NCBI GenBank assembly: GCA_014621425.1
Contig: JAANBB010000099.1
Coordinates: forward strand, 1-64,000
Length of the DNA stretch: 64,000 nt
Source of the DNA: Cylindrodendrum hubeiense
Taxonomy: Eukaryota > Ascomycota > Sordariomycetes > Hypocreales > Nectriaceae
Reading direction: 5' to 3'
Shown here one piece after another: positions 47,448 through 59,613 of this stretch. The notes below the pieces were generated by a model that worked only from the letters and a program-made list of their open reading frames with translations, ran no database searches and was not told the origin of the DNA. Position numbers and translations under genes: made by a program. Every line of letters starts with the position of its first letter. Position 1 is the stretch's first letter.

Positions 47448-48864
47448 TCTGTAACTCCTGGGGAGGACTATAAGCTGTCAGGGCCGCAAGGCACCGTATG
47501 CCCGGGGTCGGATATTTGTGGAGGAAAAGTGAGGTGCTATGGGTTTCCTCTGTCGATCCCTGGTTTGGACGATGTACGGGATTCTTATACTTATTACGAG
47601 GCTCGAGGTAACGACGGAGAGCTGCCACTGTTGAACGTCCGGTATGACTTGGGGCGGCAGGGCACGTCTCGCGATTGTATGTATCATGTGTAAGTCAGTA
47701 CCCGCTAACTGATGTGTTTCTTTCATCTGGCACCTATTTTGGTGCGATAGCTTGTGATTTCTTTGTTCGTCACCGTCAGGAGCTATGTCCGTTGTTGTTG
47801 CTATACCATAGTAAGATTCTGAATGAGACTACCCTACAGCGGATGGGCCATGGAAATTGCAACACTCTTATGTGTGATTTGTGCTTGACAACCGTATTAT
47901 AAACAAACCGTCTTCTGGCCTTCAACATGGTTATTGCGTTCGAGTAAGCAATCACTCAGCCAAATGGGTTGACATCCCTCTGCTTCTCACAACACACAAC
48001 ACATAACACACCATCAGACACATCACATATCAAATTGAGGCAGACACGAATCATGCGTTCTCATAGGGCACCAGGTCCCTCTCGCTTTGCGCGGTGTAGT
48101 CATTGAAATAATAGAGAGCATCAGAGGCTCGGCATCACAGCCTACCCTGGTTCATCGCAGCGACCCTCCCCTCTTAACAAAGGGCGTCAGCAACGATAAC
48201 AAGATAAATCAACAAACATCATCAAAATGTGCCTCCCCAGTCAAGTCAAACGCACAACTGGCCTCCCTTCATCTCCCCTCTCTCGCTTTGGGGAACATTT
48301 CTCTCCCGGCGAGAGGGGACACAAGACAAGACAGGAAACCCCCAAATAGCAAGACTATAAAACGCCACCCCCATCCCCTAATCAGCGCATTCACCAGCCG
48401 AAGGTGAAATGAACTGTAAACCATGCCATCCCCACCAAGTCTCATCCCGTTGAGAACTGTAGACTTAACAACAAGGGATCTAAAAATCCGCCAGTGGCCG
48501 TGAAAATCGGGGGCCTAAAGCTTGTCCTCACTCCTCTGGAGGTACGTCCCGTATTAAATCCCGCCACCAAGTTGCCCCAGATTAAAAGGTCTCGTGTAGA
48601 ATCATGACCAATGTCATTTACCCGAACCTTGTATTCTGTATCATGGTTGGTTGCGTGCTGGAGGTTGAGTTTCGAAAAAGAAACGTAAAACAAACGATAA
48701 CAGACTGGTATACCATCTTTGCGAGTCGAGCGGAGTGCAAAATCAAGAAATCCGGACGGCCTTGCGAAGCAAAGACCCCGGCCTATGTTGTCGTATCTCC
48801 CGCGGCTCATTAGCAGGAAACAACGCGAGGCCGTAACGTATTAATGTTAAATATAGATAGGTGT
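47448..48864. other. Convergent intergenic region
   Basis: About 1.4 kb between the stops of two converging genes. It is A/T-richer than its surroundings, with many stops, and presumably holds both 3' UTRs. No gene is seen. Confidence 0.45.
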
Positions 48865-51125
48865 TCATGTGCAGGTAAAGTCGAGGCCCATTCGTCGGGC
48901 CACGCCCTGCCAGTCCCAAACGGCGATCCAGTCGCCCTGCTCCATTGAGGCCCAGACAGCCTCAAGGAGTTCGCATGCGCGGTCGCAGTTGCGTAGGCCA
49001 GTGTAGCCGCGGATAGCCTTGATGGCGGTGCGGATCCTCTCGCGCTGGCCGCTCTCGAAGCACGCCGTGCCGATAATCAGGCATGGGATCAATAAAAGAG
49101 TTTGGGAGGGGTCCGAAGGCTTGAACGATTCCAAGATGACGAGTGACTCCTCGACGGCAAGGGTGATGCGTCGATCATGATACGCGGGGCGTCGGCTCGG
49201 AGGCGGCGAGGAAGCTCTCGGGGCGTCTCCGGCGTGCGAATCGTGCTCGTGCATTGAGTTGCTCCTCGACGGGTTCCGGGATGACGGAAGGCTGTGAGGT
49301 GTGTGGACGCCATTGGCAGGGGCCCTGGCAGTGGAAACGGTGGCAATCATCGAGGCTCGCCGCGGAGGAGCAGTTGCCACCACAGGGGGCACCGCGGGTA
49401 GGGTGCTAAAGGTCGACCGTCGGATCGATGAGGTCGAGGGCGGGTAGATGGTCCGGAAGAGATACACCCACATCATCTGCTTATAAAGCAGCGCCACTCC
49501 ATCGCGACTATCACCAGGGGCCCATTGAGGCGACCACTCTCGGATGGCGGCGTCAATCTCGGCGGCTTGGTAAAGGCTGGTATAGTCGACTAGAGGGTCG
49601 ACTCCAGCAGCCATGTTGGCGCGAATGGTGTTTCGAATGGTGGTGATTTGGGACAGATATTGGAAGAGGCCATCCGCAACGCCAAGAAGTCGAGGAGGGT
49701 CGATAGGACCAGTGGGCTCCCAGTCCTCAGACGACAGGCGGTTGGTCAGCGTCTCAGGGTGCCAGAATAGATCATCGGCGTAGATGTGGTACTGGAAGAA
49801 CTCGGTGATGAAGGTATGGAAGGCTGGGTCCTCGGGTGGTGAATGTTGAATGAGAGCCTGGTATGCCTGGAGGTGGACGCGATGTTCACCCCGGGGGTTG
49901 CCCTCGGCTCGAGTTTGCAGTAGCAAGCATAACATCTGCCCGTATCTCGCAGACAGAATAGTCTTGTACTCAGGGTCGTCTTTGTCCATGGATCTGCCCA
50001 TGTCCTTGTAGAGTCGCTTCATAGCCTCGTCGTGATGGTAGTCGGATCGCTGCTGCAATAGTTCCCGGCTAGACTGTGGGTTATCTGCGAGAAGCTTGGC
50101 ACCATATGGCGTATCCAGGTCAATGTGCTTGCTGCTAACAGCAAGGATAGAGTGCATAAGTCCTTGGTGCTTGTTGGCGAGCTGCAGGATAATGTCCTTG
50201 AAGGCGTTTTTGGCCTCGCCCTCGACCGTTAGGATATTGCTCATGTGGGCAATGTAGTGCTTCCAGAAGATTTTGTCCTCGGCTGTCTCGACGCCATGGA
50301 AGATGGGCTGCATGGTGATTACCGGGAGGCTCTCCCGTCGCATTCGTTCTGCTTCTTTGGTTAGACTGTCACTCGACTGCCAATCGAACAACATACCCTC
50401 TTCGGCCCTTTCTTTGCCGCTCTTCCAAATTTGTTTCTCATGGTATCCTTCGCAGACCACGGCGTTCTTCTCGCAATTCATGCCTACAATGCAGCGTTAG
50501 AAACAGCACAATAATTGACAACATAGAGTCGAGTCGTACATCGAGGTTTAGCTTCGTCGCACTTCTTCTTTCGCTTCCGACAAGTAATGCATCCCGTTTT
50601 TGATCGACCCTTGGTAACTTTGCTCGTACCGACAATAGGGGTCAGAGGATGCTTCCTGGGTCGTCCTCGAGGCCGCTTTTGCTTCGTCTCGGTGGTTGGG
50701 GCATCGGACGTGGTGGAGGGAGCCAACGGGGCGGCCTTCAATTCATCCAACCTCAGGTCGTCATCCATCGGCTCCAGCTTCGGGATGGTGAGGATGTCGT
50801 CGGACCCTTGTTCCCAGTTGTTGTCCATCTCCACATCATCACGTTCGACGTAACCGGTACTCCATGAATCGGTGCACGAAGACGAGGCGGAGTGGACCAT
50901 GGTCGGTGCGGAGGATTGATCCATTGTCATGTCCATCTCGGCGCTGATAGGAGACAACTGGCCTGCCTGCAATTGAGTCGTCGATGTGTTGACCATCCAG
51001 GCGGTATCCATCGGCGAAGGGGACTGCGGCATCAAGGATTCCTGGGCCTCATCGGAGGACATGCTGTGGTTATCCGACCACGACAAACTTCCGTCCTCGG
51101 ACACGAGAGCAAGTGGGCGATCCAT
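48865..51125 (-). CDS. Zn(II)2Cys6 transcription factor with AT-hook
   Basis: Exons 51125-50540 and 50483-48865 (minus strand) give 734 residues; the 56-bp intron splits a Cys codon inside the zinc cluster. The cluster has Cys at 179, 182, 189, 196, 199 and 206 (C-x2-C-x6-C-x6-C-x2-C-x6-C), the canonical binuclear form. Just before it, an AT-hook core RGRPR lies at 153-157, flanked by basic residues. The N-terminus (1-145) is acidic and Ser/Met-rich, like an activation domain. Residues about 240-480 resemble the fungal-specific Fungal_trans_2 region (WKHYIAHMSNIL, LMHSILAVSSKHID). A Ser/Pro-rich insert near 570-640 interrupts the C-terminal helices. It should bind DNA in the nucleus; its targets are unknown. 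The two neighbours give no hint of a cluster. Confidence 0.9.
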
Positions 51126-54100
51126 GGTCTATCGACAGCGAGAGAGAATTCCCCTCCGGGTGTTGAAAGATGTCCAGGAGCAAGAATTGACGAACTGATC
51201 GAAACCGGCGGTACCAGGCTAGATGAATGGCTCGATAATCATACACGGGCTTCGGAGGTCATAGGGTGACAAGTTGGCAGACAAATGTGGAGACTAGAGC
51301 GTGGCGGCGGTGGGCGTTAGGTCGGGCTAGCCATCGACGCAGCACACCGGCGGCTGATCGAAGCTCCTTGGGGTCGCCTAGGAAGGGCGACGAGTTGGAG
51401 GACGTAGACGCAGGATGAAAGGGAGGGAAGTGGGAGGAAGATCTGAGGGATGGAGGGGCCATGTGGGTGGAGAGGTCTTATTTGGGAGGTCAGGCTAAAG
51501 GGTGGCAGGGTGTGGAGGACTGAGATCCAGCAGTGTGCCTTTGGTGCCCGTCAACGCCATCTCCCCACAGCCATCGTGGTCCAACTGGGGGGGTTCGGAT
51601 CCAGTCAGTACCAAGGCAGCACGCACCAGAGGACGCCATATAATACGCCATGGGCTAGGTGAGTGTCATTCTCCTCCAGGGGACCAGACAAGCCCGCCGC
51701 CATGTGCCGTCGGTCCCGTCCTGGACGCCGATGGTGCCCTTGTGGCTTGGTGGTGCCTCCCCTCCAACCTGGCATGGTCTGGGCTGACTGGTGACTAGGT
51801 TTGGCTCCCAACGATGGAGGATGGGACATGGAGGGGACAGACGCTTGACGCAAGTCTCCACCTCGAGTGATGGGGGGGCCCATCCAACAGCCCCCCTCTA
51901 GCTTTAGCGTCGACGGGGGCCTCGAGACGACTGCGAGGTACTTCGGGGTACACAGCCCGGTCCTCTGCTAAGTGGGACGCTGGCCTGTGTCGTCGGTTTG
52001 TGTGGGCTGGGGTTGACGGTGAGCGGGCAGCGCTACCGATGCTGAGGGGCCGAATGTGATGTGCGGAATTGTGATTTCTGAGGACCGGCGCATTCTGGGA
52101 GGCGGTCCCCCTAGTCTGGGAACTGGGACGACATTGATAGCGAGCGGCGATTTGAGCCTTGCGGTTCACGAACTAGACGGAGCGTGGGATACAGACGAAA
52201 TGGTATGCCCGCGTGCGAGAGTTGTGGAGACTAGGGCGTCTTCGTGGTTCGACCATGTGTTGATCTCCTCAATGAAGTCGCACGACAACGACATCCACCA
52301 ACTCCGCGCCGAATCGGCCCTGCAACAGCCGCACCCAATGGCTGGGTTGAGGTGCATGTGCTGTGACATGATATCATGGCCAGCTTGAATGAAGTCGGGA
52401 TAGCATCCGCGATGGTGGTTAGCGTTCCGTCCAACACTGCCCTGCGTGCGTTCGGGAATGTTGCAACCTCCGAACTGCGTCTACCTGAGAGACATGCCCT
52501 TGCCTTGGGCAGAGATACATCGCCGTGCCAATTGGCCGACGTATTGTTCGCTCACAAGGTTGGGGCTGTGATTTGTCCGCGTACATGGCACAGCCAATCA
52601 ACAAGGCATTGCGCAACTGCTGCTCCGAAACGTCAAGTTGCTGCGAAGGCGGCCCGGGATGCACTGCATTTCAGTTAAGACACCACCATGCAGACGAATG
52701 GTCTGGCCCTTCGTTGTTGGGAGGATCGCCGTCACTATTGTCGTTGTTGTGCTGGCCTCGGCAACCCGCAATCGTGATCGAAAGCCGAGGGAGGGTGCAC
52801 AATGGGCTGATGGGAGGTTTCTTGCCTGCCCGGTGACTAGGCAGCATCGGGAATGGATTTTCCCAAACTGCATTGTGAAGGTATGACATGTCTTGTCGCA
52901 ACGGCGTAGCAAGCAACTGTCCAGTTGAATGCTCATGGTATCTTCCATATCACTACCGAGCTTTGAGAACGTGGTGTTTGAGGGTTCCCCGTAGGTTGGT
53001 AGTAAGTTTAAGACCAGAGACACAGTGTGCACCTTACCATTTTAGCATTGAATGCGCGGCCTATACCGTGCGAATACAGTGCATCACGGTGCGGACCGAG
53101 CCTCGCGTAGGTAGCATTCAACCTTGCAACTGAGACTCTAACCTCTACAAAGTCTATCATCACCATGAGTTCCATCGCTGCCGCAGGTCCAGTTACGCCC
53201 TCTGCCAACTGGCCGACAGTGTGCATGTCGGCCTACACCATACGCACTATGCACAGCAGCGGAGGCTCCGTCATGGCCAAATCTAGACCGGACGAGCCAT
53301 ACTACTCTCGTCGGCGACTAGGCCATTGGAGGCAAGATCACGCACCAGGACAATCACCAACACCTCAAACCAACATGCTCTTCATCTTGGATACGTTTAC
53401 CTAGTAAGCACTTGAATTCTCCCGACTTGCGTCCCCCTTTTTGTTGCACACCCAAGGTCTGACTGGTGCAAGCCAGGTCCCCATCACCGTCCGACCTAGG
53501 TGCATCCCACTACTGCAGTGAGTTATTAGCGCACACATGGCTTTCGGCCAGCTTCGCAAGACATGCCAGGATCAATGCCAATCACTCCAATGCCACTAGA
53601 CTTGCCACTGTCCCGGGTTCTGTTGCCCTGAGGACAGCGCTTGCAACCGTCTAGGCTTGTGATCAACGCGTTCTGCCGTCTTCTCATGGCAGAAACGTGG
53701 TGGGCCACGTCTCCTGACCTGGACCATCCCTGGTCGATCCTCACCTTCGGCATTGCCCACCGAGCCAGTCCCCTGTCCAGCCGAGCAGAGCACACGCTGT
53801 TCCTTTTCTTGGAACCGCGCTGGTTGACTTTCGATCTTGCTTTTTCCAAACATCTATCTTAGTCCACCAGAACATGTGGGAAGTTGCATCTCCCGCGTCC
53901 AGCGCCTCCTCACGGACCTATAGGTGGCCAAGGCGGACGTCCCTAGTGAGACAAGGCTTGTCTTGGTCGGTCGATCATCCAAGGCCGCTTGGTTGCCAAT
54001 CCACTTGACGTGCCTACTGTCTGCATTCGATAGTTCCACCCTGGAGACGGCCCGCAGAACACTCTGTTCTTGCCGACATACGAAGTAATAAATGAGCATC

Positions 54101-57100
54101 TGCGGCCGTTTCTCCGCCGAGGGCAGCAAGCCAGCAGGGTCATCAGAACCCACTCGGGTTTCGAGGTACTCTATTGTACTTTACCACCAGTAGCGTCACA
54201 ACTACAACCTTTGAGATGCCGATGAACCCCCACGCCAAACAGCAAGGGTTGGCCTCGGTTACCCACCAAAAAGTCACCTTAGTGACCAAATACGCTGTTA
54301 CATATGGTAGCATCAAGAAACCTTGTGTCCGACTAGACGTCTTTTGAGACGCGCAACTCCGGCCCAAGAACTGCAACGCCCGTCCCTCAAGTTTTGCTTT
54401 TTCGATGGCGGGGGGCAGTAGTCGGTAGCCCTGGCTAAGATGCAATCCCCTGGCCATTGCTGGGAACCAGGGCTGATTACTCCTGGTGGACCGTCACTTA
54501 AACCATGTCACTTAGTATGCTGGTCCCTGCCATTGGCGCTTTGGATGTGGCATCGAGGCCTCGCATATTTGGAGCATCAACCTTGGCAAGCATCGAGTCT
54601 CTCGAAATCCTGGACGGAGCTCATAGCGTCAAGTTGCGCATGGGCACAGCCTGGTATACAAGGAATTCGATTGTCCTGCCCCGGCGGTGATCCCGATAAA
54701 GGCGGCGATAGAGGGGCTAGATTGTGCAAATGCGATTCAGCATCCCTCCCTCCACACGACATTGGAGCAGATCCCCGCATCGCCTTGGCCTTCCGATGTG
54801 CGAACCACGCTCTCGTATGGTGACTCGGAACAGCCGAGCTCTTGCCTCTCATTGGGAGGCTTTTCTCCCTCTCAACGCCCGGCAAAAATCCTGGTGGGAC
54901 TTCATGGGGGCATCCAACAGGCAAGAGTGGACGAGGGTGTAAGACATGCATCCCAGCAGGTCCTGGGCAGAGCCCCGACGTACCAGATTGTCAATTATCC
55001 GGATTGCCCAAACAAGTAACCCTCGCCCCTAGCGCATGGTCGGCTGAGGCTGGACCCCTCCCTCCTACGAAGCCACAACGGTTTCCAGCTGTGCTGTTTA
55101 GTCCGGTCTTTGAGGCTAGCTGGACGCCTATTGCCACACGATGTTTCGGACATTGACGAAAATGGAAGAAATACGCTCCCGTTCAGCCACCTTCCTCGTC
55201 ATTACTACAGCAGTTAGGGGAACGAAGAGCTGCGTGCCCAAAGCTTCATCCGTCGGCATGGGGGAATGTGCCACGTTCCATGGAGCAAATTGGAGGCTTG
55301 ACGCTCAGGGCTCGCTTGGCTCCACACGGATCCGCTGCCTGTCAAGGTCCGTCGTCTGTCCCCAAAGGTCTCCAGAGGACTACTGCGGATCATTCAACGA
55401 ACAGATGCGCCTAAAGCAAAGAATTGGGTGCGAGCTTGACCTCGATGCTGCCAACCGCGACCAGCTCTCACTGAGGGACGTAATCTGTACAAATAGCGCA
55501 GTCCCAGTCATGCCTCTCTGGGCCTAGTCGGCTTGGAGCGACGACCAAGGAGAATTGTCTGAATCGATGGATGCAATGGTACTTTGGGGTACCTCGAGAA
55601 AAGTCAGCCCAATCACGGCCAGGCGCTTCGCTTCGAATTGGCCTCGTTGGTTGGGTTGAGAAACTCCCAAAGTTGTTCTCGGTGTTTTTGTTGCCTTATT
55701 CTGGCGTCTTTTGGCATTTCTACCACGAATCAGTTTACACATTCCATTCCATTCAATGTCCTAGCCAGTCGCCAGTCGCCAGCGGAACGATCGCCGTCTA
55801 ACGAATGGCCCTTGCCGAGACCCCTGAAGGTGCGGCAACCCCTACAAAGAGCTAGCCAAGGACTCGATTCAGCTGCAAAAGCCGTGAGCGCAGCTTGATG
55901 GCCTCCTGAAGACAAAGGAAAACACGATTAAAAGGGTTATCATATGAAGCCCGAGAGACAACCGAATCTCTCGATGCAAACGATTCTCTGAGATACTGTT
56001 GTCTCACCGCTCGACGGTGTGGCTCGGGCGGTCAGGGTGCCGTGGATTTGAGTTCGACGGCGCCCAAGTCAAGGTGCGGACCGTGACTGACTCCCGTCTT
56101 TTCCCTAGCTTGGTGACTGGGCGGGTGAATGGATCCAACCAGGTTGCCGGCCTCTAGTCCTTCCGAAGAAACGTGCTCATCAGCAGACGTCATTCTCGCG
56201 GCCGCCGCGTGCTGGTGGTGACAAGAGATGGATGCTAGCCTGGTTTGCTCCCACCTGCTCTATTGGTGCAAAGCGTCGTGCGCCGTAAGGTCTTCTGAGA
56301 CAGTTCTGGCCTCTATTCTCTGGCCTAACCCGTCTCATCTCTCGAGTAGCGGCTCAAGGGATGATCCTACAAGATGGCGCGCGCGATCTCTCGATCCCTG
56401 GTGGTAGGCGGACCTGCAGCATTGACACGCAGCATGTCGTTGGATCTCGTCATCCTGAGGTTTACCAACAATAGACCCTGGCGATCCCTCCCTACGGCAC
56501 ATGTCTGCGCTACCACGCTGTTGGTCTCGATCTCGTTGCAGGCGAATCTGTGCTATCGGTCCACTTGTGCGGTGAAGCTCGTATCCAGGACACCACTTGC
56601 ACCAAGAACCAGACGCCTGGGAGCCTGGAACTCAGCTTGTTGGTCACCTCAAAAGGCCGGGCCTACGAGGCGCTACTCGACGCGCAAGATAGTCCCCACC
56701 ACCAGCTCTCGTCAACTCGCCAACTCGTCAACTGACACCCTTCCGGGCCTAGCAGCAACCACCCCAAGCCAGCGCCACACTCTTAGCATGCCCCGTACAC
56801 GGTTGGGTCCCAACCCGGGGCATTCAGCCCAAGCAAGTCGACGAGGATGAAGCTGGCAAGGAGCGGCCAAACCTCGATTGACTCGCAACTAGTCTCGATG
56901 GCATTGACCAAGGCCCAGGAAAGGGAATGGTGAGCGCTGAAATATTCCCCGCTACCCCGGCCCGGTTCGATCGCCAAAAATGTTCAACCGGGCCGGGAAC
57001 TCACTACGTAGTAGGAAGATGCGGTGAGCCATGTCTTGGCACGGCGACTGGACATTCGAAATCTCACATGCCTCTACGACTGTGGCATCCAGGACAGAAG

Positions 57101-58317
57101 GCACAAAGGCAACCAACCGCGATGCGAATAGCCCCTCAAGCCACTTAGTTGTAGTGGGACGAGGCCCCCACGAAGAACATGTGATGGCGCTTTTCAGGGA
57201 ACTGGGGGTATCTACGGTCACCGAGGTGTACTGTCTTACCAGTATCGCTCGAGGATAGACGGCGCTGTTGAACGTCAGGGTCCATGATCGCCGCCTATGA
57301 TCAGAAACGGGGCCGTGGATTGCTCCGGACCAGGCTTGCACAATTTGGGTTGCTCCTCTCAGACAGGGGCTGCACGGTCATGCATTTTCAATGCCCCAGC
57401 CATTGAATAATCCCCGGTCAGATGTAAAGAACACCGTGCTTTGCAGTGTTTTGCAGTGCTTTGCAGAGTAGTAGGGCCGGAGGCGCGAAGCTTTGGCCGT
57501 GGACCGTGCCATCTGCTGTGTCCTGTGCGTTTGACGACGGCGATCCTTCACCCACATCCCGAATCACAACGGCCAGCCCTCGACTTGTCGAGGCGCAAAC
57601 TCTCTGTTTGAGGCATCCGCAGTTGCACGAGGCTGGCTAGTTAGCTCTCTTCTGCAATGTGCACAATGCGGACCATACATAGCTGCCTCTCTGGCTTAGT
57701 TCCGGGCTGAGCGATTCATGTTCACTCGCATGCCTTGCTTGTCTCCCTCGGTGAAGTCTCCGAGGATACGTAGTGCGCTCATCATAGGTGCTTCATTGGC
57801 TGACAAGTCTCAAAGATGGTTTCCTCGTGCCGCTCACCTACCCCAGGGGTTCGGGTCGCTCCATCGCTCCAAGCCATGGGTTCGTATGATTGCTCCGGTC
57901 TCCAGATCCCCCATCACCTGAGGGCGCCATGGGAAGCTTGAGGCTTGCTATACATAGCACCACTGGCCACTCACCTAGCTCGCAGGGGGCGCCGATGGCC
58001 CGTGGCGACCCGTAGGGTTGGCCTCTCGCCCTCGTCGACTGCCTTGGATAGGCTAGAAAGGGGGGGACGTGCTTCGGGTGTTGGCCGAAGCCCGAGGCTT
58101 GCTTCTTCTTCTCTTTATGGTTTGTGGTTGTTGGCTACGGCTACAGTACGCCCATTTTTGTCCCATATACCCCAGACTAGGGGGGATGGGGGAGCGATCG
58201 ACAGGCCATGCGCCTCGGGGGTGGAGCTAATTATTCATGAAATGAAGTCTGGTGGTGATAATGGAGGCCAGCTACGGGTGGGGGTCGTGGGGAGCGGTGT
58301 GTGGTGCTAGTGGGTGT

Positions 58318-58353
58318 ATTGGATGCATCGGATGCATTGGATGGATCGGATCG
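58318..58353. repeat. Short tandem repeat (ggatgcat)n
   Basis: About four degenerate direct copies of a unit of about 10 bp, (t/c)ggatgcatc/t, in the gene-free block. No function is apparent. Confidence 0.6.
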
Positions 58354-58916
58354 CTTCACCAAACCACGACCAAGACGATGACAGATTGGAATGCCGGACC
58401 GCGATTCGAGACCCAGGCATTACATCATGGCCCGTGGACGGCGTTGCGGCGAAAGCCAAGGCCCAACGGTATGTTGCAGCACTCCTACCCAACGCCCTCA
58501 ACCGCAGAGAGAGCCAAACCAGGCAAGACAGGGCCCAGATGGCCCCTTTCGCCGGCTCTAGGCGGACCTCTATTGTCGGCGGCCAAGCATCTACTCGGCA
58601 CTTTGTTACTGGGCATACTATGCAGAGCCAATAGCGACACTCGCAGTATCAGTCCACTCTGAGGACCTAGCGCGTCTCTGAGGGCGGGCCTGCCCGTGGT
58701 ATATTGGAGCTGCGCGGTGGGATGCAGGTGATTCGGTGGGGAGCAGGTCTCGTGCGTCGTCACGGGGGCGGGGAGCGCGATTCGGGGTAATGCTGCGTCT
58801 TTTCCTTGATTGCAGATTCCAGTGGGTGTGGGTTGTGCCGTGGTGAAGCGCGGTGCGTCTAGGCCTCGTCGTTGGACGATGTACTTGGGTTGACCATGGA
58901 GCGACTTGCTATGGTT

Positions 58917-59033
58917 TTGTGTGTCTGTGTGTCTATGTGTGTGTGTGTGCGGTGTGTGGATGTGTGGATGTGTGGATATGTGGATGGATATGTGTGGGTG
59001 TGCCTACCTACCTACCGACCTACATACCTACCT
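58917..59033. repeat. TG-rich microsatellite followed by CCTA repeats
   Basis: An imperfect (tg)n/(tggatg)n tract at 58917-59001 is followed by (ccta)n units, partly diverged (ccgacctacata), at 59003-59033. Such purine/pyrimidine-alternating tracts are common in fungal intergenic DNA and are prone to slippage. Confidence 0.85.
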
Positions 59034-59613
59034 TATGTGTGTACTGTATGTGCGCAGTACATGAGCCCGCGTGTGTTGAGTGTGTGTGGGCAGCACGGGT
59101 AGTTTGGTTTTCTGGGTCTCGATGTGATTCATGCAGGATACGAGTCAGGACAGGATGATACGAGGGGCTGTTGGAGGTTTCGCTCGGCCATCGATACATG
59201 GATACGAGGACACATGATGCTGACATGGATGGTCGTAAGCCAAAGGATGAGCCTTCATCCACTGTAGCGGAGTGACCGTGGTGAGTTGACGGTGAGCCGA
59301 ATGTCTCACGCTGTGTCGGCGCCCCATTGTACCGGACCTACCACTCTCGACCGAAACGCGACCAGTCTCATATCATGTGTATCAGCGAACAGGAGATTCA
59401 CATGTTGTAATATGCATAACAGTCAGACAGAGTGTCAACTGGGGGCTCGCATTGCTCAGTTGTGACAAACGATCACTTCCGAAGTCTGATCTGACAAGGT
59501 AACCCTATTCCCGGCAACCAGTTTTCACAATATGATAACCAAACTTCCAAACTTGCACTATCCCACCATCTCGGTGAGCACGGAAACAATGAATAAGCAC
59601 CGCTTACCTCCGC

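Larger units (their letters stand above)
51126..59613. other. Gene-free block of about 8.5 kb
   Basis: No coding region I can support. Both strands carry many open frames of 60-160 codons, but they have no domain, no signal peptide and no exon-like composition, and they overlap in shadow pairs. I could not recognise reverse transcriptase, transposase, integrase or terminal repeats. Base composition looks close to the rest of the window, so it is not an obvious AT-rich RIP island. Low-complexity patches occur at 58318-58353 and 58917-59033. Confidence 0.5.

Noticed and set aside
51126..59613. Possible transposon in the gene-free block
   Set aside because: I found no terminal repeats, target-site duplication, or transposase or reverse-transcriptase motifs by eye, and the base composition is not AT-rich. 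A decayed element cannot be excluded without a search.
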